A program made the translations under genes and the position numbers. Under the pieces are notes generated by a model that was not told the DNA's origin, made no database searches, and saw only the letters and a program-made list of their open reading frames with translations. Source: CAYNYF01 sp964401385 (GTDB lineage: Bacteria; Planctomycetota; Phycisphaerae; SM23-33). Taken from it: a stretch of 40,380 nucleotides of DNA. Below are positions 26,023-34,255 of this stretch, piece by piece (position 1 is the stretch's first letter; every line of letters starts with the position of its first letter). The stretch lies in NCBI GenBank assembly GCA_964401385.1, contig CAYNYF010000033.1, positions 1 to 40,380 on the forward strand, in the 5' to 3' direction.

Positions 26023-27053
26023 GCAGGCAGCGCGTCCTGGTGACCGGCGGGGCCGGCTTCATCGGCTCGAACTTCGTTCGATACCTGCTCAGCCACGACG
26101 AGCACGTCGAGGTGGTCAACTTCGACGCCCTCAGCTACTCGGGCAACCTGGAGAACCTCGACGACCTCGCCAACGACCCCCGCTATCGCTTCGTGCGCGG
26201 CGACATCTGCGACGCCGTGGAAGTAGAACGGGTGATGGCCGAGGTGGATTCGGCGGTGCACTTCGCGGCCGAGTCGCACGTGGACCGCTCCATCCTCGAC
26301 AGCCGGCCGTTCGTCAGGACCAACGTGCTGGGCACGCAGACGCTGCTGGACGCCGCGGTGCGGGCGAAACTGAAGCGATTCGTTCACGTCAGCACCGACG
26401 AGACGTACGGCTCGCTCCCGCTGGACCGCCCCGAGCAGCGGTTCGACGAGGAATCGCCGATCCGGCCGAACAGCCCGTACGCCGCCAGCAAGGCCGCCAG
26501 CGACATGCTCGTCCGGGCATATTGTCACACGTTCGGTCTGGAGGCCGTCATCACGCGCTGTTCGAACAACTTCGGGCCGTACCAGTTCCCCGAGAAGGTG
26601 ATCCCGCTGTTCGTCACCAACCTGCTGGAAGGCAGGAAGGTGCCGCTGTACGGGGACGGGCGGAACGTCCGCGATTGGATTCACGTCGAGGACCACTGCG
26701 AGGCGCTGGCGGCGGTGTTGCAGCGAGGCCGCCCCGGCGAGGTGTACAACATCGGCGGGGACAACGAGCGGTCTAACCTCGAGTTGACGCGCACGATCCT
26801 CGAGATCATGGACATGGACGAAGGCCGGATCGAGTACGTCAAGGATCGCCCCGGGCACGATCGCCGCTACGCGGTCGATTCGACCAAGCTGCGGGAGGAA
26901 CTGGGCTGGCGGCCGACTCGCTCCGCCTGGCCCGGGGCCCTGGCCGAGACGGTCCGCTGGTACGTGGACAACCCGACGTGGTGGCAGCGGGTCCGCAGCG
27001 GCGCCTATCGCGATTACTACCAGCGCCAGTACGTCCAGCGCAATTCCTCCTGA
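26019..27053 (+). CDS. rmlB: dTDP-glucose 4,6-dehydratase
   Basis: A 344-residue extended SDR converting dTDP-glucose to dTDP-4-keto-6-deoxyglucose. The NAD motif VTGGAGFIGSNFVRYLL is at the N-terminus. HFAAESHVDRSI, HVSTDETYGSL (catalytic Asp-Glu) and SPYAASKAASD (Tyr-x-x-x-Lys) follow. TRCSNNFGPYQFPEK and GDGRNVRDWIHVEDHC are RmlB hallmarks. It completes an rmlABCD set, although in the order A, C-like, D, B. It is the last gene of that operon and is followed within 20 bp by the repeat-rich RAYT module. Confidence 0.93.
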   Translation: MSRQRVLVTGGAGFIGSNFVRYLLSHDEHVEVVNFDALSYSGNLENLDDLANDPRYRFVRGDICDAVEVERVMAEVDSAVHFAAESHVDRSILDSRPFVRTNVLGTQTLLDAAVRAKLKRFVHVSTDETYGSLPLDRPEQRFDEESPIRPNSPYAASKAASDMLVRAYCHTFGLEAVITRCSNNFGPYQFPEKVIPLFVTNLLEGRKVPLYGDGRNVRDWIHVEDHCEALAAVLQRGRPGEVYNIGGDNERSNLELTRTILEIMDMDEGRIEYVKDRPGHDRRYAVDSTKLREELGWRPTRSAWPGALAETVRWYVDNPTWWQRVRSGAYRDYYQRQYVQRNSS

Positions 27054-27069
27054 CCGCGCCGCTCGCGCC

Positions 27070-27102
27070 CGGGTTCTCATCCCGCCCCGGGGCGGCGCCA
27101 GG
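27070..27102 (+). repeat. 33-bp direct repeat, left copy
   Basis: The same 33 bp occur at 27926-27958, 856 bp away, on either side of the RAYT gene and its REPs. The sequence contains the palindrome CCGCCCCGGGGCGG. It may be a second dispersed repeat family or the scar of a module insertion. Confidence 0.75.
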
Positions 27103-27103
27103 C

Positions 27104-27377
27104 GTAGGCTGGGTTGCGCAGCAACCCACCTTTCCAGGATAACGTGGACGCACTATCATGCCTGCATGGCAAGGTTCTACCGCAGCCGCCGGCCCGGGGG
27201 GACGTTCTTCTTCACGGCCGTGACGCACAGGCGGCGAGCCGTAGGCTGGGTTGCGCAGCAACCCACCTTTGCAGGATAACGTGGACGCACTATCATGCCT
27301 GCATGCCAAGGTTCTACCGCAGCCGCCGGCCCGGGGGGACGTTCTTCTTCACGGCCGTGACGCACAGGCGGCGAGCC
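27104..27377 (+). repeat. 137-bp tandem duplication with two REP palindromes
   Basis: Units 27104-27240 and 27241-27377 differ by eye at about two positions. Each begins with a 29-nt REP (27104-27132 and 27241-27269) consisting of the GTAG tetranucleotide and a hairpin GGGTTGC-GCA-GCAACCC, and ends inside the 5' coding part of the transposase. Because 137 is not a multiple of three, the first copy is out of frame with the complete gene. Confidence 0.9.
27166..27279 (+). pseudogene. Truncated duplicate of the RAYT 5' end
   Basis: ATG 27166 opens a 37-codon frame identical to the first 24-25 codons of the transposase except at residue 2, then runs into the second REP and stops at TAA 27277. 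It is a by-product of the 137-bp duplication and has no catalytic residues. Whether it is translated is unknown. Confidence 0.7.
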
Positions 27378-27848
27378 GTCCTTACCACGGAGTTGGGGCG
27401 CCGATGCTTTCGCAAGGGGCTGGAACGTATCCGCGAGCAGCGCCCGTTTGATCTGGTGGCCATCGCCTTGCTGCCCGATCACGTGCACACCGTATGGACG
27501 CTGCCCGAAGGAGATGCGGATTTCTCCACGCGCTGGCAGCTGCTGAAGAGATACTTCACCCGGGCGTATCTGGCGGCCGGGGGCGCGGAATCCGAGCCGA
27601 CGGCGTCGATGTCGCGACAGAAGCAGCGCGGCCTGTGGCAGCGCCGCTTCTGGGAGCACACCTGCCGCGACGAGGTGGACTTGAAGCGGTGCGTCGACTA
27701 CGTCCACTGGAACCCCGTCAAGCACGGGTTGGTTTCGCATGTGGCGGACTGGCCGTGGTCGACGTTCCACCGGTACGTCAAGCTCGGGGAATATCTGTCC
27801 GACTGGGGGGGCGAGAATCCGTGTCCGGACCTGTTGGTTCCGGAATAG
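27303..27848 (+). CDS. REP-associated tyrosine transposase (RAYT, Y1_Tnp/HUH family)
   Basis: A 181-residue single-domain transposase of the IS200/IS605-related Y1 superfamily. FFFTAVTHRRR opens the fold. LLPDHVHTVWTLP carries the HxH metal-binding pair (HVH). A C-terminal half with WQRRFWEHTCRDEVDLKRCVDYVHWNPVKHGLV is typical of RAYTs (the segment is quoted in part). The nucleophile tyrosine is probably in CVDYVHWNP. The start ATG 27303 lies just after the second duplicated REP. The gene is bordered by GTAG-type REPs: two upstream and one inverted downstream at 27853-27881. RAYTs process REP hairpins as single strands. Confidence 0.9.
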   Translation: MPRFYRSRRPGGTFFFTAVTHRRRAVLTTELGRRCFRKGLERIREQRPFDLVAIALLPDHVHTVWTLPEGDADFSTRWQLLKRYFTRAYLAAGGAESEPTASMSRQKQRGLWQRRFWEHTCRDEVDLKRCVDYVHWNPVKHGLVSHVADWPWSTFHRYVKLGEYLSDWGGENPCPDLLVPE

Positions 27849-27852
27849 GAGG

Positions 27853-27881
27853 AAGGTGGGTTGCTGCGCAACCCAGCCTAC
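27853..27881 (-). repeat. REP element downstream of the RAYT gene (inverted)
   Basis: These 29 nt are the exact reverse complement of the REPs at 27104-27132 and 27241-27269, including the GTAG end and the 7-bp hairpin. The opposite orientation makes the gene bracketed by inverted REPs. Confidence 0.9.
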
Positions 27882-27925
27882 GAAATTCGGCGTCGAACCC
27901 GCGTTGCGTGGCCTGCGGCCCCGCG

Positions 27926-27958
27926 CGGGTTCTCATCCCGCCCCGGGGCGGCGCCAGG
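27926..27958 (+). repeat. 33-bp direct repeat, right copy
   Basis: This is an exact copy, by eye, of 27070-27102 in the same orientation. The gap from here to the tRNA holds nothing else recognisable. Confidence 0.75.
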
Positions 27959-28007
27959 GGCAGAACACCCCGGCTGCGCGATGGCGCGGACATCGCCGGA
28001 AGTGTAA

Positions 28008-28092
28008 CGGAGAGGGCGGGATTCGAACCCGCGGTCCCCGAAGGGACACCGGTTTTCGAGACCGGCCCGATCAGCCGCTCTGGCACCTCTCC
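28008..28092 (-). tRNA. tRNA-Ser (anticodon CGA)
   Basis: Read on the minus strand, the 85 nt form a class II tRNA. The acceptor stem is GGAGAGG/CCTCTCC with discriminator G, as expected for serine. The anticodon stem CCGGT/ACCGG has loop CTCGAAA, so the anticodon is CGA. The long variable arm TGTCCCTTCGGGGACC ends in a TTCG loop, and the T arm GGGTTCGAATCCC is canonical. CCA is not encoded. Confidence 0.96.
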
Positions 28093-28350
28093 CGGCCGGC
28101 GTCGACTCGGCCGGACCAGGCTTCGCCGAGGCAGGCAAGCCCATTTTACCGGCTCGGCCGGATACTTGCACCGCTCCATTCTTATCGGCTCTGAATCCCA
28201 GAGTTATTCAACTTGCCTGACGGAGTAAACCGATCTAAACTTATATAGGATAAGAGCGTTACTGTATTCAAAGCAGCCAGTTGAATGAGTGGCGAAGGCT
28301 TGGGGCGGGTTGCGGCTGCGCCTGCGGCCGGACCCGCGGAAAGAGTGTGC
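28093..28350 (+). promoter_or_regulatory. Leader region of the Tad operon
   Basis: The region between tRNA-Ser and the first pilus gene is locally AT-rich at 28225-28250 (AAACTTATATAGGATAAG), the likely place for the operon promoter. TTGCCT (28213-28218), 17 bp and TAAACT (28236-28241) is a weak candidate. An in-frame ATG at 28285 would add 22 Ala-rich residues to the next protein and is not preferred. Confidence 0.35.
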
Positions 28351-29493
28351 ATGAACCGAGCGGAAATATTCTCAGTTACCATCAATCGGTTCCTGGCGCC
28401 GGTCGCCGAGTTCCTCAGCGACCCGTCCGTCTCCGAGATCATGATCAACACCCCCGAGGAGATCTACGTCGAGAAGAACGGGGAGATCATCAAGACCGAC
28501 GCGAAGTTCGAGAGCGAGGAGGCCTTCCTCTCGGCCATCACGAACATCCTGCAATTCACCGGCAAGCGGCTGACGGCGGAGCGGCCGCTCCAGGACTCGC
28601 GCCTGCCGGACGGCTCGCGCGTGCACGTGATCCTGGGCCCGCTCAGCCGCCGCGGCACCTGCGCGACCATCCGGAAGTTCGCCAAGGTCATGTTCGACGC
28701 GGAAAACCTGGTCAAGCTGGGCACGTGGACGCCGGAGGCGATGGAGTATCTGCGAGTGATGGTGCTGGGGGAGAAGAACATCATGGTGGCCGGTGGCACC
28801 TCCTCCGGCAAGACCTGCCTGCTGAACGTGCTCAGCGCGTTCATCCCGCACAATCAGCGGATCGTGGTCATCGAGGACTCGGCCGAGCTGGAGCTTCAGC
28901 AGGACCACGTGATCTCGCTGGAGTCGCGCGGGCCGGACCGTTACGGGCGGGGGGCGGTGGGAATCCACGAGCTGTTCCGCTCGTCGCTGCGGCTGCGCCC
29001 GGACCGGATCATCATCGGCGAGTGCCGCGGCGGGGAGGCGCTGGAGATCATTCAGGCGATGACCTCCGGTCACGCCGGCTCGATGAGCACGCTGCACGCC
29101 AACAGCTCGCTGGACGCCCTGAACCGGCTGGAGACGCTGTGCATGATGTCGAAGGTGGAGCTGCCGCTGTACGCCCTGCGGGCGCAGATCGCCTCGGCCA
29201 TTGACGTGCTGGTGCAGATGACGCGCTTCAGCGACGGCCGCCGGGGCGTGACCGGAATCGCCGAGGTGCTGCCGCGGGGCGAGGACGGGCGCTACCGCGT
29301 GCAGGACATGTTCGCATACAAGCTGGACGAGGCCTCCGACGCCAAGGCCGGCGACCTCATCTGGACGGGCGCCAAGTGCACCTTCCGCGACGAGCCGGGA
29401 ATGCGCGTGCTGCGCGGCCAGGCGAAGCTGACCGGTGGGATCTTCTCGGGTGAGCAGGGGGACGTGCCGGCGGCGGGGGAGGTGAGCAAATGA
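28351..29493 (+). CDS. CpaF/TadA-like secretion ATPase, short form
   Basis: A 380-residue type II/IV secretion ATPase of the CpaF family, the cytoplasmic motor for Tad pili. The N-terminal subdomain (SVSEIMINTPEEIYVEKNG) leads to RLPDGSRVHVIL. Walker A GGTSSGKT is at 148-155, VVIEDSAELEL is the Asp box, and RPDRIIIGECRGGEALE is Walker B, followed by SGHAGSMSTLHANS. It lacks the N-terminal region seen in the second ATPase at 38411. The start ATG 28351 has GGAAAG upstream. Its TGA overlaps the first prepilin gene (ATGA at 29490). It is the first gene of the pilus operon. Confidence 0.87.
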   Translation: MNRAEIFSVTINRFLAPVAEFLSDPSVSEIMINTPEEIYVEKNGEIIKTDAKFESEEAFLSAITNILQFTGKRLTAERPLQDSRLPDGSRVHVILGPLSRRGTCATIRKFAKVMFDAENLVKLGTWTPEAMEYLRVMVLGEKNIMVAGGTSSGKTCLLNVLSAFIPHNQRIVVIEDSAELELQQDHVISLESRGPDRYGRGAVGIHELFRSSLRLRPDRIIIGECRGGEALEIIQAMTSGHAGSMSTLHANSSLDALNRLETLCMMSKVELPLYALRAQIASAIDVLVQMTRFSDGRRGVTGIAEVLPRGEDGRYRVQDMFAYKLDEASDAKAGDLIWTGAKCTFRDEPGMRVLRGQAKLTGGIFSGEQGDVPAAGEVSK

Positions 29494-29687
29494 CCGGCCA
29501 CGCCGAATCGCTGGGGCGCCGGCTGGGGCAATGGGCCAGCGATGCCAGAGGCCAGATGACCGTTGAATGGGCCCTCGTGCTGGCGGCGGTGGCGCTGCCC
29601 ATGTACTTCATCCTAAGAATGCTAACCGGCGTGCTGGTGGCACATTTCCAGATGGTGACGCTTCTGGAAACGCTTCCTTTCCCGTGA
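29490..29687 (+). CDS. Flp-like prepilin 1
   Basis: A 65-residue type IVb prepilin candidate. A basic leader of about 20 residues ends in DARG. QMTVEWALVLAAVALPMYF follows, with Glu at +5 after the predicted G|Q cleavage and a hydrophobic helix. This matches the Flp pattern (RGxxxxE). It would be cleaved by the prepilin peptidase at 29956 and form or cap the pilus. It overlaps the ATPase gene by four bases. Confidence 0.72.
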   Translation: MTGHAESLGRRLGQWASDARGQMTVEWALVLAAVALPMYFILRMLTGVLVAHFQMVTLLETLPFP

Positions 29688-29740
29688 GCGGTCAGGCGGG
29701 CAAAGGCGGACAAGAACGGACTGACCTGAGGTGAGGCAAG

Positions 29741-29941
29741 ATGAGAGCAGCATGGAGCGTCTTGAAACGGCTGCACGCCGATGACCGCGGTGCCGAGGGG
29801 CTGGAAAAGCTCCTGATCATCGCCGCCGTCGTGCTGCCTCTCCTGGGGCTGCTGATCTTCTTCAGTAAGGATCTGATGGCGTGGGTCAAGCAGCTCTGGG
29901 AGCAACTGAAGGGCGGCGCGCCGCCGGTGGACACCGGCTAG
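29741..29941 (+). CDS. Flp-like prepilin 2
   Basis: A 66-residue prepilin candidate. The leader ends in DDRG, then AEGLEKLLIIAAVVLPLLG with Glu at +5 and Lys at +6, and a hydrophobic helix to LLIFF. The C-terminal half (KDLMAWVKQLWEQLKG) is amphipathic. It is only distantly similar to prepilin 1, so one may be the major and one a minor subunit. A GAGGTGAG-type Shine-Dalgarno precedes ATG 29741. The 53-bp gap before it has no feature. Confidence 0.75.
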   Translation: MRAAWSVLKRLHADDRGAEGLEKLLIIAAVVLPLLGLLIFFSKDLMAWVKQLWEQLKGGAPPVDTG

Positions 29942-29955
29942 CATGATATTGGGTC

Positions 29956-30543
29956 ATGGCGGCTAACACCGCTTTGCTGGGCGTGCCGGCGTGGTCGACG
30001 GCGGCGCTGCTGGTGCTGGTGTCAACGGCGGCGGCGACGGATGTGCGCTGGCGGAAGATCCCGAGTTGGCTGACCTACCCGGCGATCCTGATCGGCTTGG
30101 CCGGGCACGCCCTCGCCGGCGGGCTGTACGGTTCCGGCGACCAGCCGGGGCTGTCCGGGGCGGCGGCGGGCTTGGCGGTGGGGTCGGGTCCGCTGCTGTT
30201 GTGCTGGTTGGCGGGTGGCATCGGCGGGGGAGACGTGAAGCTGATGGGCGCAATCGGGGCCCTGGGCGGCTGGCGGCTCTGCATCGGCGCCATGCTGTAC
30301 GGGTTCATCGTCGCGGCCTTGATGGCCATCGTGGTGATGGTTCACAAGCGCGTGGTTTGGCGAACGCTGCGGCGGGTGCTGCACACGATGGCGTTGCTGG
30401 TGATGCCGGGCGCCAGGCCGGCCGACCCCACCGGCCCGGACAGCCCGAAGATTCCGTTCGCCGCGGCCCTGTGCGCGGGAACGGTGGCGGCCATTATCTC
30501 CAGCGCGCTGAAGTCCGGCCTGGGGCAGATGCTTTTTGAGTGA
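29956..30543 (+). CDS. Prepilin peptidase, CpaA/TadV type (A24 family)
   Basis: A 195-residue polytopic aspartic protease. Both catalytic aspartates are present: Asp29 in AATDVRWRKIPSWL and Asp93 in the GxGD motif GGGDVKLMG. It has about six hydrophobic segments and no N-methyltransferase domain, as in CpaA/TadV. It would process the two Flp-like prepilins and probably the TadE-like proteins in the same operon. It follows the second prepilin by 14 bp. Confidence 0.88.
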   Translation: MAANTALLGVPAWSTAALLVLVSTAAATDVRWRKIPSWLTYPAILIGLAGHALAGGLYGSGDQPGLSGAAAGLAVGSGPLLLCWLAGGIGGGDVKLMGAIGALGGWRLCIGAMLYGFIVAALMAIVVMVHKRVVWRTLRRVLHTMALLVMPGARPADPTGPDSPKIPFAAALCAGTVAAIISSALKSGLGQMLFE

Positions 30544-30565
30544 GAATGGACGTTTGGAAAGGCAG

Positions 30566-31483
30566 ATGAAAGGATCGCGGCCAGGAAGGCTGAGGGTTTC
30601 GACCTCGGCGGCAATCGCGCTGGCCGCGGCGGCGGCTGTCTGTGCCGCCTGGGCGGCCGGGGCCGGCAACGGCGGCTGGGCGGGGGCGTTCCTCCGCAGC
30701 CGGGTCACCCTCTTTGCCGGAGGCGTCTCGCTGGCGGCGGCGGTGGCGCTGTACCTGCTGGCCGGGACCCTATGGCGGCTGGGCGAGGTCCGGCGGGCGC
30801 AGCGAAAGGGCGCCGACCAGGCCGGCACGGCCGTGATCGAGTTCGCGCTGGTCTTCCCCATTGCCCTGCTGATCGTGCTGGTGATGGTCCAGTCAATGCT
30901 GCTGGTGGTGGGCAACCTGGCGGTGCATTACGCCGCCTACGCCGCCGCCCGGGCGGCGGTCGTGTGGGTGCCCGAGAAACTCTCCTACGGCGAGCCGCGG
31001 AACATGGTGGAGAACGAGACGACCTCGGCCAAGTTTCATCGGGTGCGCTCGGCCGCGGTGTATGCCCTGATGCCGGTCTCGGCCGGCAAGCCGGGCGCCG
31101 GTGGGGCCGGAAGCGCCGGCGGAGCGGCCACCATCTCCGAGGGAGTCAGGGGATTCCTGGAGTCCTACCAGGCGGACGTGCCCGCTTGGGTCCACAACCT
31201 GCTGGACGCGAAATTCCAGTACGCCTGGGACTACACCGAAGTGACGCTGCAGCCTCCGGCGGCGGGGCCGGCCTACGGCGACCATGAGGACCTGCGCGTG
31301 CGCGTGCGGCACATGCTGTACCTGGCCGTACCGTACGTCGATCGGATATTCGGCGAGCCGCTTTCCGGCGGCGTCGACTACGGCGCCGCCCTGGAGGCGA
31401 CCTACGCCCTGACCAACCAGGGCGTGGAGGATGATATCGACGTGGAACAGTTCCCGCGGACCGTGGGACGCGACGAGTGGTAA
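30566..31483 (+). CDS. TadE-like pseudopilin with extended N-terminus
   Basis: A protein of about 305 residues. Two hydrophobic helices (SAAIALAAAAAVCAAW and VSLAAAVALYLLAGTLW) precede a TadE-type segment, QAGTAVIEFALVFPIALL, which has the prepilin-like Glu. The remainder is a periplasmic domain with GVEDDIDVEQF at the end. Classical TadE has only the last helix, so the two extra N-terminal helices are unusual and may be a fusion. The start is ATG 30566, preceded by GGAAAGG. TTG 30536 overlaps the peptidase end. It likely supports pilus assembly. Confidence 0.72.
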   Translation: MKGSRPGRLRVSTSAAIALAAAAAVCAAWAAGAGNGGWAGAFLRSRVTLFAGGVSLAAAVALYLLAGTLWRLGEVRRAQRKGADQAGTAVIEFALVFPIALLIVLVMVQSMLLVVGNLAVHYAAYAAARAAVVWVPEKLSYGEPRNMVENETTSAKFHRVRSAAVYALMPVSAGKPGAGGAGSAGGAATISEGVRGFLESYQADVPAWVHNLLDAKFQYAWDYTEVTLQPPAAGPAYGDHEDLRVRVRHMLYLAVPYVDRIFGEPLSGGVDYGAALEATYALTNQGVEDDIDVEQFPRTVGRDEW

Positions 31484-31493
31484 CGGCTGTCAG

Positions 31494-34247
31494 ATGAGTT
31501 CGGGACAGACAGGACGGAACGGCAAGACCACGCCCGGGGCGCTGCCGGTGGGCACCAAGCTGGGCAAGTATGAAATCGTCGCCCAGCTCGGGGCGGGCGG
31601 GCAGTCGATCGTGTACAAGGGCTACGAGCGGCTGCTGGACCGCTACGTCGCCATCAAGCAGGTCGCCCCCCAGTTGGCCGCCGACGCCGAAAGCCTCGAC
31701 CGCATCCGCCAGATCACCCGCCAACTGGCCAGGGTGAGCTGCGAGCAGATCGCCACCATCCTCGATTTGATGGAGGAGCCGGCGGGGGTGTTCCTGGTGA
31801 TGGAACTGGTGGAGGGCCACACCATCGCCACCGCGCTGGAGGACAACCCCGGGCCGGTCGAGCCCAAGGCGGGGCTACAGATCATCTGGCGGATCGCCGC
31901 CGGGCTGGCGGCGATTCACAAAGCCGGCATCGTCCACCGCGACCTCAAGCCGGGCAACATCATCGTCGGCGAGGGCATGCGGGTGAAGATCACCGATTTC
32001 GGCGTGGCCGCGCGGGTGGGGGCGGCCACCTCCATGCGCCTGGGCACGACCAAGTACATGGCCCCGGAGCTGTTCTCCAGCGATCCGGTGGACGCCCGGG
32101 CGGACATCTACTCCCTGGGCATGATCGCGTACGAGATGCTGGTGGGGCGAGAGAAGTTCAACGAGATTTTCCACGAGATCGTGCGCGACCCGCATAGCGA
32201 GTCGCTGCGGTGGATGAAGTGGCACTCCTCGCCGGAGCAGTTGGCGCCGCTGCTGACGGAGGTGAACCCGGAGGTTCCGGCGGCGCTGTCGGCGATCGTG
32301 GAGAGGATGCTGACCAAGAACCCCGACGAGCGGTTCCAGAGCGTGGAGGAGCTGGGCCGGGAAATCCGAGCCAGTTTCTCCGCCCGCGCGGTGTCGGGCG
32401 AAGGCCCCAAGCGTCGGCGGTTAAGCATGGACGCGGCCGCCGAGGCCGAGCGACGCGGGGCGGGCGCCGGCCTGGTTGCGGCCGAGGCCAGCGACCTGAC
32501 GCTGCCGCCGGTGGCGCCCGAGTCGTCCGAGCCGGCCACCGCCGAGATCCCCAAAATGCCCATGTCCCGCGGCAAGAAGCTCGCCCTGATCGGGATCGCC
32601 GCGGGAATTCTCATGGTCGCCCTGGTCACGGCCCTGGTCATACACAGCGGCAGGCAGCAGCAGTTCCGGAAGGAGGCCTGGGGGCTTTACGTGGCGGCGG
32701 AAAAACACTATAGCGCGGGAACCAAGTCAGAGAAGCGCCCGGAGAAACAAGAGGCGTTTGAGGCGGCGCTGGCCGAGTTCGGCAAGGTCGTCGCCGGGTA
32801 CGAGCGCAAGGCGCCGACCGTGGCCGATCGGACCCGGATCATGCAGTTCCTGTGTCGGGCCCAGTTGGCCGTGCTGGCGGGAAATCGCCAGGCCGCCGGC
32901 GACGACCTCCGCAGCGCAATCGACCTGAATCGAAAGCTCCAGGCCGAAACCAATCGAGCCGAGCTGCTGAGCTGGACGCGCAAGATGGAGGAGGAGACCG
33001 ACGAATTCCGGGACTACTGGTTCCGGCATCTGGAGTACGACCGGGCCATGGAGGACGCGGACAAGGCCGCCGACCGGGGCGAGTTCAAGGACGCCCTGGC
33101 CATCCTGAACGACAAGGCGGATCCGGCGGCCCCGCTTCTCGATCAGCGCGAAAGGGTCAAGAGCAGGCGCGAGAGAATCCTGAAAGAGCAGAAGCAGCAG
33201 GAATACTGGGAGCACATTCAAAACGGCGACGAGCTGGCCAAGAAGCCCGACGTGGACGCCGCCCTGGCGGCCTACGACGCCGCCATCGAGGTGCTGGAGA
33301 CCGCCCGGAAGAACCAATCGCTGCCGGACGACATCTACAAGGACTTGAAGGAGAGGGCCGAGAAGAGAAAGACGACCCTGCGCAACGAGACCGAGTTCGC
33401 CAAGGCCATCGCCCAGGCCAAGCAGGCCGAGAGCAAGAAAAGCCTGCTGGCGGCCGCGGACGCCTACGAGAAGGCAAACAAGTACAAGCCGGAGAAGAAG
33501 CTGCTGGAAAAGGCCGCCAAGCTGCGACACGATCACTACCTCGCCCTGGGCAGCCAGCACCTGAAGGCCGATCGGATCCGCGAGGCCGAGACGGAACTCA
33601 AAAAGGCCCAGTCCTACCTGAAGTCGGCCGCGGTGGAGGCCCAACTGGCCGCCCTCCAGAAGAAAATGACTTACCGGCAACTGATGTCGCTGGGCGACAG
33701 GCTGCTGCGGCAGCGGAACTACGAAGGCGCCCTGGAGAAGTACGTGGCGGCGTCCAAGTTCCAGTCCGACGGCGAGCTGCGGGGCAAGATCGGCGAATGC
33801 AATTTCAACCTCTCCCTGCGCAAGGCCGAGGGCTTCCGGCAGCAGCAGAAGTGGGCGGAGGCCCTGCGCGAGTACAACCGGGCCAAGCGGCACAAGCCGG
33901 ACCGGTCGGCCGAGGTGGACGCCCGGATCGACTTGGTGAAGACCGAGCAGGCCTACGCCGCCTACATGGCCGCGGCCGAGGAGGCCCGGAAGAAGGGCAA
34001 CTGGGTCGACGCCCTGGCCAACCTCCAGCAGGCAAAGGCCAAGCTCGCCCGGCCGGAGGTGGACGAGAAGATCAAGCAGGTCCGGTACGAGCAGTACCTC
34101 GCCCAGGGCGTGCGGGCCATGGAAGACGGCGACTACGCCGGGGCGAAGGCGTATCTTAACCTCGCCCGGAACGTCAAGGCGACGGCGGAAGTGGACAAGC
34201 TGATCGCAGAGTGCGAGAAGCAACTGGGCGGCAGCGCGGAGCGGTGA
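31494..34247 (+). CDS. Transmembrane Ser/Thr protein kinase with TPR-like C-terminal region
   Basis: A 917-residue Hanks-type kinase. The glycine loop LGAGGQSIVYKG is followed by Lys55 in VAIKQV, HRDLKPGN with Asp150, DFG at Asp168 and KYMAPELF, so all catalytic residues are in place (kinase domain about 25-285). A linker of about 75 residues leads to a single membrane helix at 362-383 (LIGIAAGILMVALVTALVI). The outer part to the C-terminus is a chain of helical TPR-like repeats rich in Lys, Glu and Ala (YEKANKYKPEKKLLEKA and similar). Such a domain could sense or bind partners in the periplasm. The gene sits inside the Tad operon between the TadE- and TadG-like genes and 4.2 kb before the FHA-ATPase, a plausible target. 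The start ATG 31494 lies eleven bases after the TadE-like stop. Confidence 0.88.
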   Translation: MSSGQTGRNGKTTPGALPVGTKLGKYEIVAQLGAGGQSIVYKGYERLLDRYVAIKQVAPQLAADAESLDRIRQITRQLARVSCEQIATILDLMEEPAGVFLVMELVEGHTIATALEDNPGPVEPKAGLQIIWRIAAGLAAIHKAGIVHRDLKPGNIIVGEGMRVKITDFGVAARVGAATSMRLGTTKYMAPELFSSDPVDARADIYSLGMIAYEMLVGREKFNEIFHEIVRDPHSESLRWMKWHSSPEQLAPLLTEVNPEVPAALSAIVERMLTKNPDERFQSVEELGREIRASFSARAVSGEGPKRRRLSMDAAAEAERRGAGAGLVAAEASDLTLPPVAPESSEPATAEIPKMPMSRGKKLALIGIAAGILMVALVTALVIHSGRQQQFRKEAWGLYVAAEKHYSAGTKSEKRPEKQEAFEAALAEFGKVVAGYERKAPTVADRTRIMQFLCRAQLAVLAGNRQAAGDDLRSAIDLNRKLQAETNRAELLSWTRKMEEETDEFRDYWFRHLEYDRAMEDADKAADRGEFKDALAILNDKADPAAPLLDQRERVKSRRERILKEQKQQEYWEHIQNGDELAKKPDVDAALAAYDAAIEVLETARKNQSLPDDIYKDLKERAEKRKTTLRNETEFAKAIAQAKQAESKKSLLAAADAYEKANKYKPEKKLLEKAAKLRHDHYLALGSQHLKADRIREAETELKKAQSYLKSAAVEAQLAALQKKMTYRQLMSLGDRLLRQRNYEGALEKYVAASKFQSDGELRGKIGECNFNLSLRKAEGFRQQQKWAEALREYNRAKRHKPDRSAEVDARIDLVKTEQAYAAYMAAAEEARKKGNWVDALANLQQAKAKLARPEVDEKIKQVRYEQYLAQGVRAMEDGDYAGAKAYLNLARNVKATAEVDKLIAECEKQLGGSAER

Positions 34248-34255
34248 GGGTGGCC

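Noticed and set aside
27104..27377. CRISPR array
   Set aside because: Only two 137-bp units, each with a REP and coding sequence; no regular spacers are seen here or elsewhere in the window.
27494..28228. Long plus-strand ORF beyond the RAYT gene, containing RAGFEPAVPEG
   Set aside because: It overlaps the RAYT gene out of frame and reads through antisense tRNA-Ser.
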